DNA of 64,000 bases, taken from NCBI GenBank assembly GCA_003260075.1, contig QLIY01000625.1, positions 1-64,000 of the forward strand, written 5' to 3'. Made by a program: the position numbers and the translations under genes. Positions 51,952 to 61,861 of the stretch are shown here, piece by piece (within the stretch, counting starts at the first letter, position 1; each line of letters starts with the position of its first letter). This stretch comes from Phallusia mammillata. Taxonomy: Eukaryota > Chordata > Ascidiacea > Phlebobranchia > Ascidiidae. Below the pieces are notes generated by a model. The model worked only from the letters and a program-made list of their open reading frames with translations. It did no database searches and was not told the origin of the DNA.

Positions 51952-53018
51952 ATTGCATATTTTACATGGTCGTTAACTGATATAAATATATATGTAACAG
52001 AATTGAGGCTATTTATTTACAAAATATCTTCTAGCTCTAGAAAAATCAAAATTAACTTTAACGAAAACGGCTTACAGGTTTACAAATGCAATAATCTCAA
52101 TTAATCTGAACAAAAAAGCTTGCTTGATTGCTTAACCAATCGTATTTTTTATAATTAAATTAAGTTGCTTTTTCTACATGACAAGTTGTTTGACAGCTAA
52201 ACTATATAAAGCTTTAGATGCACAATCCAACTAAAAAAACTGAAAAACTAGAAGCCACTTCACCAACAGTTTGTCACAACCTATTGACCTAATTCTGTCA
52301 CTCAAACGCACGCTGCTCTAAGAATTCACTTAAACTGACACAAACACACACACAAAATGAATTAATAACTTGTAACAGCACAAAAACATCCAGAAACGCT
52401 CAACAGTATAGAACATTTGTGCAAATAACTTTCCCAAAACGCGAGGCACCTGTTCCGCAATCCTTTGCCGACGGCTGTTCTCTTTGTTAATGACGTAAGG
52501 CGTCTGTTACCAAAAAGAAAATAGCAGCGAGAGAAAAAAGCAATGACGTTGTACCGCTCTGCGTCACACACCTACGTATACTGCGTCATCGGAAATTCGT
52601 TTACACGGCACGCATCAGCAAGTATTAATAGAGCCGCTGCTGCGTCAAAAACTTTTCTTGTTTTTGTCATATTTAATGTTGCAAGCTATTTTTGAATGTT
52701 TAATAAGCCACGGCCCACGGCCAAACGCATGTAGCTATTATAAGTGCTTTTGTTTAGCTTAATAAAAGTATTACTAACTACACAATCTGGCTTTACTATG
52801 AGGTTGTTAAATCATTCCTAATTCAATTGTTTTCGCCATTATGCTCGATTTAATTTTAGGTTAGGAGCCTGTAATAGATTTTTTATGAAAATTCCTCGGG
52901 CATTTTAGCCAGTTCAAGTTATTCTTCTTTTAAAATTGTATTGCAATCGCAAAAGCGAAATCAAAAACCACAAAATAAAATCACGATAATAAATTAATGG
53001 CAACTATGTAAAAACGAA
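51952..53018. other. Intergenic between CSRNP and acyl-CoA synthetase 1
   Basis: About 1.1 kb holding the CSRNP upstream region and the 3' flank of the synthetase. No exon, RNA gene or repeat was recognised. Confidence 0.45.
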
Positions 53019-53885
53019 TCACATCTTCGATTCAGTTGTTCTTCTTTGCTTGTCCATCTCTCTTAGGTCTTTTCGAAGTATTTTTCCACTTGCTGTCTTT
53101 GGGATTGCATCAATAAATGTAATTCCACCACGAATGTACTTGTACTTTGATACCTTGTCTGAAAAAATACATGCCATTACTCTGGTGGTCTGTGTTTTAA
53201 CGGTAACATGGTTTGCTTTCAAGGAAAAATAAGGGGGATTGCTATTACTACTTTCAAAAGTGGCGTAAAAATCGTGAGGTATTTGCTTAAAAATGTAACT
53301 TTAAGTGGCAAACTATTTATTATTTCTATGACTTGTGTTCAAAATCACAATTGCCTTACGATTGAAAATAACGCAGTTACCTTTTAGGAAATCATGTATA
53401 GCCTGTTCTGTAAGTGCTTCATCTTTTTTGACAACGTAAGCTTTGGGTACTTCCCCAGCTTCAGAATCGGGGACACCAATGACCCCCACGTCACCCACCA
53501 TTGGGTGGCGCAATAACAATTCCTCTAATTCAGCTGGGGCTACCTAAAAGTTCAAAAACACAAAAAGGGCAGAAAACAACAACAACATAGAATTACCCAG
53601 TTCGTTAATGCTAAACCTACGACAATTGATTTTTTTAACTTAAATTTAAACAGTGAAAATAGGTAATTGCTGTACTGCTAACCGTCCGGATATAACTTAG
53701 ATAGTTTTGTGGAGACAATCTGGGGTTATAACAATTTAGTTGAAATTTTCCTCCCAAACAGTTTGACAAACGCTATAATCTCGCCTGAAAAACTCCTTGT
53801 TAAATTAAATGAAAACAAGTCGACCTTAAACCAGTGGTGGGGTTCAATTTTTTTTTCACACAAGTCATATTTTTTCAGCCGTTTT

Positions 53886-53931
<46 letters not shown>

Positions 53932-55047
53932 CTAACCGGTTCGCTGATCTCCTAAAATTTCGTGAGACGGTTCTAAAGAACCGGTGCAAACCGACTAAAT
54001 GCCATCACTGCCTTAAACCCCAATAACAACAATGTACCTGAAAGCCTTTGTACTTAATTAGCTCCTTAATACGGTCTATGACGTACACAAATCCTCTGTC
54101 GTCATAATGCCCTATGTCACCAGTGTGAAGCCATCCTTCTCGGTCAATGCAGTTGTCAGTTGCCTTCTGGTTCTTGTAATAACCCTTCATTACCTATTTA
54201 AGAAACACAAGTTGTTGTTTTAACGTTATGGTGCATATGTAACTTCTTCTTGCAAACCTTTTCCTACAATTTGATAAAAAAGGCGAAACACATGTCAATA
54301 ACTTAATTAACCCCCCCCCCGTAATTCCACCACGAATGTACTTGTACTTTGATACCTTGTCTGAAAAATACATGCCATTACTCTGGTGGTTTGTGTTTTA
54401 ACGGTAACATGTTTTGCTTTCAAGGAAAAATAAGGGGGATTGCTATTACTACTTGTAAAAGTGGGTTAAAAATCGTGAGGTAAAAGGTATGAAATACGTC
54501 ACAAACTTAGAGTATTTGCTTACCCCCCCCCCTTAGTTGAAATTTTCCTCCCAAACAGTTTGACAAACGCTATAATCTCGTCTGAAAAACTCCTTGTCAA
54601 ATTAAATGAAAACAAGTGGACCTTAAACCAGTGGTGGGGTTCAAATTTTTTGTCAGTCGGTTTTATCACAAAAGTCATATTTTTTCAGCCGGTTCTTTTA
54701 CAAAAAGTCTAATACCCCCCCCCCAATTTCGTGAGACGGTTCTATAGAACCTGTGCGAACCGGCTGAATCCCGCCACTGCCTTAAACACCAATAACAACA
54801 ATATACCTGAAAGCCCTTGTACTTAATTAGCTCCTTAATACGGTCTATGACGTACACAAATCCCCTGTCGTCATAATGCCCTATGTCACCGGTGTGAAGC
54901 CATCCTTCTCGGTCAATACAGTTGTCAGTTGCCTTCTGGTTCTTGTAATAACCCTTCATTACCTATTTAAGACACACAAGTTGTTGTTTTAACGTTATGG
55001 TGCATATGCAACTTCTTCTTACAAAATTTTTCCAACAATTTGATAAA

Positions 55048-55133
<86 letters not shown>

Positions 55134-58100
55134 ATGTTAATAACTTAATATTTTAAAATATTTACGTCTGTTCTGACAAAATTACTTCAAAAAATATTTT
55201 CAATAAGTTACATACATATTTTATATCACTAGTTTGCAAACATTTATTTTTTGGTTAAAATTGGTTATAAGCTATCTCATTTAGAACAAATGTATTTTGG
55301 GAGTGAAAGCGTCATCAGTGCCTTATTAAAATGGAATTTATAGTACAAAAGGTAAAACCGTTACAACAATGGTAACAGATTAGGGAAAGATTGACAGAAT
55401 CAGATCACCAGGATTTAAAATTTATTTTATAAATATCAGTCGTTGTACGTAATGATGGGTTGGTTGAGATTGTTTATGATTTCTATTACCATGCGAAACA
55501 AACTTAATTCTATGTGTTTTGATTGACCTGTGGCCCCTTCAAGCACAATTCTCCATCTTCATTCACGCCAAGTTCCTTCCCAGTTTCGGGGTGAATCACC
55601 TAAAGCGAGAGGTACAATATAGCCCCTGTGTGTTTAAAAACGTAATATACTCCGGGATACCTTCAACAGGGTGTTTGGAACCACGATTCCCACCGACTTT
55701 GTTGGGAAGTTCGGAGTAAAAGTTGAAGTTGCTGGGACCGCCTCAGTCAACCCCCAACCTGTGTGAAAAATACGTTTTAAACTCACTAGAAACTACCTAA
55801 AACCAAACGCGCAAAATTTCATTGTGACGTCATAGACGAATTACAGACGATTTTTGTTGCGTTTAATTAAGTATTTTTTAAGTAACTTTTTAAATCTAAA
55901 TTGGTCAAATTGGAATCCTGCTGTCTTGGTTACGGCTTGTGAAATGTTATGTATAAACCATTAATTCTCAAAGTTGTGTTCCTACGGGAAACCAACAAAA
56001 TGGGTTTCTTTGCAGCGCACTGATTCAAAAGCTTTGACTTGTTCAAATAGTTTAATCTGCAGCTCAAAAGTTTTGTGATTATTAATTTGTCCCTCAAATA
56101 AGACAAAAATGAGGTTCTGACGTTGTTCAAAAGCTTCAAAGTTAAAACTTTATAAAGTTGCACCCAAAAACGGTGCTTTGATGACACACTTGAATTTTTC
56201 CTGCCTTGCAAAAGTTTTGCAACAAACAACGGAATAAAATTCACTATTATCATCCACTTTACCTTGGCCAATTGTGAAATTGTATTTCTTTGCTACAGAT
56301 TCAGCCACACCGTCAGGTAGAGGAGCAGCACCGCAACCGACCTCACCCAGCGATGACAAATCGAAATGATCAGCCAGTGGCATTTTGTCCATCGCTACAA
56401 GGATGGGTGGGACCGCACTGAATGACGTCACCTGCGGGGAATTTGAAAAGAATTTGCCGGCGTGCTGGTCACGTGACATATTATGCTGTTTGATATGAGA
56501 ATGAGACTTAAAATTGCACAACCAAAATATCGGGCACACGTTGATTGATATGTGCTTTAAAAGAACTTGCCATTGTACGAAAAATGGCAATTAAATTTGC
56601 ATGCCTTTTGAATCATTATAAACTTATATTCATTGTTATGACAAATGTGTTGTCTCATTGAGTTGAAAAATATGACTTCCATTCGACACATTTTCAAGTA
56701 TACGAGTTGATATTTCGTTCACCTTGTACTTTTCAATCTTCTGCAGCATGCTGACCATGTCGAATCTGGACTCGATGATTATTTTGATTCCTTGTATCAG
56801 ACAAAAGATCGTCCCTGTAGCGCCGTAGATATGAAACATCGGCAGAACCATGTATATTATGTCCAGCCGACAGAGGCGGATAACAGACCTTGAAAAACAA
56901 TCTTCTGAAGACAGAAATCGCAAGGGCCCATCCATAGAGACACTTTTGTGATTACCTTTTTTATGATTTACGTGAAGTTATATGCATATTATTTCAGGGC
57001 ATAAAGCTAAACAAGTAATATACTCATAGCCAGTGGTGCGATTCAATTTTTTTGTCAGCCGGCCCCCCCCCCGGCATAAAGCTAAACAAGTAATATACTC
57101 ATAGCCAGTGGTGCGATTCATTTTTTTTGCAGCCGGTCTATCACAAAAGTCATATTTTTCAGCCGGTTCTTTTACAAAAATGCTATATACAGTAACGAGT
57201 AATGCTAACCGGTTCGCTGATCTTATAAAATGTGAGACGGTTCTATAGAACCGGTACAAACCGGCTGAATCCCACCACTGCTTATAGCCAATAACTGTTA
57301 AAGACAGCGGAAAACTTCATTTTCTTGATACATTTGCTCGAAACTGTGTATAAACGCTGCAAATGTTCTGGAAACTTAAAACTAATTTGAAATGTGGTCG
57401 TTTGAAAGTAAATGTTAATGTCGAGTGCACAACAGTGAAAAACGTTTGTTGCAATATGTTAGTTCAAAACTGTTTATAAACGCTACAAATGTCCAGAAAA
57501 GTGACACGCTGATTTAAAATACATTCAGTTGAAAGTTAGGGTTGACTTCACAATCAAAGGTGGTTTGTCCCCCCCCCCCTGTTAAAGACAGCGGAAAACT
57601 TCATTTTCTTGATACATTTGCTCGAAGCTGTGTATAAACGCTGCAAATGTTCTGGAAACTTAAAACTAATTTAAAATGTGGTCGTTTGAAAGTAAACGTT
57701 AATGTCGAGTGCACAACAGTGAAAAACTTTTGTTGCAATATGTTAGTTCAAAACTGTTAATAAACGCTACAAATGTCTTTAAAAGAGAAGCCCTGATTTG
57801 AAATGAGTTTATTTGAAAGTAAATGTTAATGTCGAGTGCACAAAATTACTTTGTTTGAAAGGTTCACTGCAAAATCAAAGGTAGTTTGTAAACTCGTATC
57901 GGTTCAGTGAATTACATTAAGCAGACCTTTCTAAAGTGGGCCGCCTACCTGACAATAGTTAGGCAGGAAACCACATTTCCATGAGTCAACATTACACCCT
58001 TCGGCAAACCCGTCGTTCCGCTTGAGTAGGGTAGCAACAATACGTCATCCTGTGAGATTTTCACGTTGCGCGGGAAATCTGCAAAGAGAGATATGATTCC

Positions 58101-60541
58101 TGTTGACGTATAACTCATGTTCGAAAATATTCCTAAATATCGACAGGTGGCGCAAAGAGCAATGGGCAATGTTTAAAAAAATGTGTTTAAACGCTGACGG
58201 TTTGGGCTTTTAGGATTGGGATGAAGCTTTATACCAGTAATAACAACAAAATTGCCTCATAAAGTAAGTTCCAAACGTTAAATTTAGTTCTTAACCTCAT
58301 CTCAGGCTCACTGTTAATAAATATACCTTTGCTCTTTGAGCCATCCATCGGTATTTAGCAAACCTTGTCTATTGTGCGTCCTTATGTTAGTAGCTCTACC
58401 GCAACGAGATATGCTTTCTCTTATTTGTCTGTGACGTGTCAAGCGCGCTGTACTGACCTCTAGTGCTTGCTTTGCTGATGAGATCATGAAACGACGTACA
58501 ACGTTGATTGCTGTCCACCGAGAATATATACTGCAAATCAAATGTTCTTATCAGATAATTGTTTTTTACACACATGAGTTTATGTGCATATAAAAGTTAA
58601 AAGTAGTCATTGCAGTGACTTGAACAAAATTCGAAATGTTGCACAATGTCAGTATAGAAAGTTGGTTTAGAGGCGTTGTGGAATTTAGATAAAGATTCTG
58701 CGGAAATTTAAAATGAAAAATTAAAAAAAAAATCTTTGAGATAACTAACGAATACAACAGTCCACATAGACGTAAAAAGCGACCTGCTTTATTTTTGAAA
58801 CGTTTCGGCAAATGCTCATGCCATCATCAGTGATAAGTAGGGCAAGTTTTTGTTGCACTAACATCGTGAGAAAGTTGCACTTAATTTTAACAAAAGTTGC
58901 AGCAAAAAGTTGCAATTAAATCAGTTCCTTACATTTTGCGCAATACTTGATAAAAGTTGCAGTAAAAAGTTGCGTGAAAAATAGAAAAAAGTTGCAAAAA
59001 GTTGCAACATAAAATTCTCACAAACAGCTTATAACATCATACTACATAACTTCTGAGTATTTAAGAAGCTGCCGGAAGCTGTAAAAAAAGTTGCAAAAGT
59101 TGCAAAAAATTGCCCTAGGGATGAGATAATGTCGCTTTTTATTCTATTTGGGCCGGTATATTCGTTATTAGACTTATGAAAAGATCCGTGTATAGTTTTA
59201 CCAAAATTTATTTCTAAAACAGCTATATCTGAATGAAGTAACAAGTCAGTAGTTTGAAAATAAACAAAAACAAGTAAACTTGCCTTGATGGATCTGACCA
59301 CTTTCGCAACTTCAACCATTGTGTCGTAATTCTCATCGTTTACGAAAACCGCCTTTGGTTGAGATTGGACGAACTGTTTTAGTATTTCATCTAAGAAGGC
59401 AAAAGGCGATGTTTACTTATACTTTTTTAACGTTTACCATAAAAAGTGGATCTTTGAAAGTGTGTTTTAATAAAGTACTAGTAAAGCTGTCCAAGTTTAT
59501 GTAATGCACGCACCTTTCGTGTAAATCGGGTTACACGTGGACATTATTGACCCACAAGTTGCACTGGCAACAAAAACCACCGGGTAAGCTGCACAATTTC
59601 CACAACAAGTTGCCACCACATCACCCTTCTTGATGCCGAGCTTGTTGAACGCACTCGCACATTTGATTATGTTCTCTCGTATTTGACGATACGTGTAAGA
59701 TTTGGCTCCGTCGCTTTCATCAATCTAAATACAAAGGTTACTACCGGTTACTAGTGCAAAGGTACATGTGGCCACAGTACAATCAAGTTGACAATGTCCA
59801 TGATCGCCCCCAGTGACTTGAAACTGTTTTAAACATCGTAGTTCGAAGGTTACCAAGGGTTATTTGTACAAATTTTGGTTACCAATGATTTAGCCACGCC
59901 ATGGACAAAATTCGCCATTATCATGGTGGCTCCAAGTGAGGTTCAGCTGCCTTAAACTTACGCACATCAATAGTTACTAATAGCCATTTGTGCAATGACG
60001 AATTTAAGTGGCTAATGATTTAGCCAGACCATGACAGAAATTGCCATTTTCATGGTGAACCCCAGTTACCTTTTAATTATCTTGCAGCGATGGGAGGCAA
60101 AGTTAACTTCGGTGCAAAGATTGGTTATGACGAAGTATAATTGTGCAAAATCACCCTGTTAAGTGTTTAGTATTTAAGCATGTTCAAGTATTAAGTGTTT
60201 CTACATGCGCTTTATTGTATTCTGAAGCAGGCCGTAGGTTAGCTGGCTCAATAAAACGTCCTGTACGCACAGATAACAGAAAGATACGCATCATAAACAC
60301 AGGTTTTTCATACATTTGCATAATCTGACATCAAGACGTAACACATTATTATGGTATCCAGCAAATCTGTTATCTGATAGAACTTCGGTGACGAGTCAAA
60401 GGTTTTTAGGAAACAAGTCATAATAAGATTACAGCTCACCACTGCAACGTCGTCCCCATACTTTCCCAACAAATCCAAAACATAATGACTGAAGTTGACT
60501 TTAGGAATGACAACATCTGGCAAAGGGCTTCCCAATGGCAT
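53019..60541 (-). CDS. Acyl-CoA synthetase 1, 4-coumarate:CoA ligase/luciferase-like, peroxisomal (528 aa)
   Basis: Exons: 60541-60440, 59724-59514, 59390-59284, 58530-58458, 58078-57949, 56888-56723, 56431-56263, 55758-55661, 55599-55528, 54962-54807 (or its duplicate 54193-54038), 53543-53381, 53158-53019; the frame closes at TGA. ANL-superfamily motifs: [11 protein letters not shown] (about residues 182-192), [33 protein letters not shown] (about 395-403), [15 protein letters not shown] and [10 protein letters not shown] with the catalytic Lys near residue 508. It ends in SKM, a PTS1-type peroxisomal signal. Reaction: ATP-dependent acyl-adenylate then acyl-CoA thioester; the substrate (aryl or fatty acid) cannot be read from sequence. 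Intron 3 uses a GC donor (AAG|GCAAGT). Luciferase activity is not implied. Confidence 0.92.
53832..54010. mobile_element. MITE-P in synthetase 1 intron 10 (haplotype copy 1)
   Basis: Perfect 8-bp flanks ccttaaac (53824-53831 and 54011-54018). A 41-base C run (53887-53927) replaces about 30 bases present in other copies. The copy at 54629-54779 has the same flanks, so it is the same insertion seen twice. Confidence 0.8.
54038..54193 (-). other. Duplicate of synthetase 1 exon 10 (likely false duplication)
   Basis: 156 nt, encoding the same [10 protein letters not shown]...KYKGFQ exon as 54807-54962 with only a few base differences. The flanking MITE-P and its target-site duplication are repeated too, and three C10 joins stand between the copies (54311, 54523, 54715). 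Two real exons would put this stretch twice in the protein; the family has it once. Confidence 0.8.
54629..54779. mobile_element. MITE-P in synthetase 1 intron 10 (haplotype copy 2)
   Basis: Flanked by ccttaaac (54621-54628 and 54780-54787), the same site as the copy at 53832. A C10 run at 54715-54724 replaces an internal segment. Confidence 0.75.
55050..55133 (+). other. 84-base C run in synthetase 1 intron 9
   Basis: In the haplotype copy around 54270-54300, sequence continues from tttgataaaaa through aggcgaaacacatgtcaataactt without a C run, so the 84 C replace roughly 15 real bases plus uncertainty. Confidence 0.7.
57031..57280. mobile_element. MITE-P in synthetase 1 intron 5, with repeated left end
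   Basis: 8-bp flanks ctcatagc / cttatagc (7 of 8 match). The left end and about 50 bp of flank are written twice around a C10 run (57063-57072), an overlap seam. The actual element is about 175 bp. Confidence 0.75.
58797..58830 (-). ncRNA. Hammerhead-like core in synthetase 1 intron 3
   Basis: On the minus strand: CTGATGA (58830-58824), T, helix GGCA/TGCC (58822-58819 with 58810-58807), GAAA (58806-58803), then CGTTTC. This CTGATGA...GCCGAAACGTT arrangement is what I know from Penelope-like retroelements. No reverse transcriptase lies nearby, so it is a fragment. Confidence 0.4.
58851..59115. repeat. Scattered gttgca motif cluster
   Basis: About a dozen occurrences of aaagttgca / gttgcaa within 265 bp, at irregular spacing, in intron 3 of synthetase 1. 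It looks like a decayed simple repeat; no function is apparent. Confidence 0.6.
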
Positions 60542-61861
60542 GTTGCTGCTAAAGTTTCAATTTCTGGCTTTAGTTTAATGGTTCACGTTGTGCGCTTGTC
60601 AAGCTGTGTGACTTTGGTTAATCATTAAACGAAAAAGCTATGCGAGTGTGGCTTGCTCCTAGCAAATAACTCCCTGGGTGACAAGCATTGCAACTTATTG
60701 CCACATTTTGTGCGCACGAGCTTCCTATCGCTGCGTTTTTGTGTGTTTTATCGCTATTGCAGCTTTATAACAACTTTGTGTTTTAATTTATGTCATTACC
60801 CTGGTGAAGGTGTCTGGTATGGGACGATCGAAACGAAGTTATTTTGTAATAAACACTGCTGGAAGAGCTACATATTTGTTAATACATTATGCATGGCAGC
60901 AACATCTCATTTATTGCCATAAGCCCAATAAGACTTCGACCTTTCGAGAATATCTAAGCAAGCACCGCCGTCACGGTTCATTCCGTGTCATCGCTCAGTG
61001 ATTACCGAAAGGTTCTGCATTGGTTTTGATGGAAAAGCTGCGGCAATTATTGCTCCACCTACAGGAAGATAGAAAACATATTTCAGCGAGTTGGGGCACA
61101 AAAAAATAGCATAGCTTGGGTATTTTATCTATGGGAGACCAACAAAAAAGAAGATAAACGTTTTTAAAGAAACTGTTGAAGTAACTTACATTCTATATCC
61201 ACTTCTTTACCCCTCTAAAAAAAAACTTCTAAAATGCTTGCCCCCCCCCCGGGAGACCAACAAAAAAGAAGATAAACGTTTTTAAAGAAACTGTTGAAAT
61301 AACTTACATTCTATATCCACTTATTTCCCCTCTAAAAAACTTCTAAAATGCTTAACACAGTGGTTCCATACCGGAGAGGAATTCTTCCCATTATTATTTT
61401 TTCATGTGGTTTGCAAATAGACACTTAAGGTCCAATTTTAATAGATCTTGGTATAATTAAGCATCTGCTATGTATTTGAGGGATGACTGAAAGTGCTTAA
61501 ATTGTTAATTGTGGAATTCGTCGAAAAAGGTTGGGAACCACTGGCTTAACACGAAGGTAAAAATGAAAGTTTGTAAAATACGTGTGTCGTCTCAATAGTT
61601 CTAGCACCTTTTGGTTGTAGATTTGATGTTTAGCCCACGAAGGGAATAAAACTCCATACGGGAAGGGGATTAGTCAGAAAACTAAATATCCTCTACGTAA
61701 TATTTCCTGCAGCGGTTTTAGTTTTCATCACACGATTATTGCAATATGTTTCCCGGCTAAAGTTATACTCCTGACCCATCATTATACGGTTGTCAACACG
61801 CAGTTGTATTGCAAAGGCCTAAACCAATAGTTACTGTAGTAAAGCTACAATCTCAGTCGCC
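60542..61861. promoter_or_regulatory. Shared divergent upstream region of the two synthetases
   Basis: 1.3 kb between the two ATGs. It contains a C10 overlap seam (61241-61250, repeating 61132 onward) and a MITE at 61358-61543. Without the seam the true distance is about 1.2 kb. The open frame at 60653-60922 has no support as a gene. Confidence 0.5.
61358..61543. mobile_element. hAT-like MITE, 186 bp, between the synthetase genes
   Basis: Ends cagtggttcc / gggaaccactg, with a perfect 8-bp duplication gcttaaca (61350-61357 and 61544-61551). No coding capacity. Confidence 0.85.

Noticed and set aside
53709..54026. Poly-proline / poly-glycine open frames around 53.9 kb
   Set aside because: Translation of the 41-base C run inside a MITE-P copy.
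53019..60541. Calling synthetase 1 a luciferase
   Set aside because: All motifs seen are shared by the whole 4CL/acyl-CoA synthetase group; none is specific for light emission.
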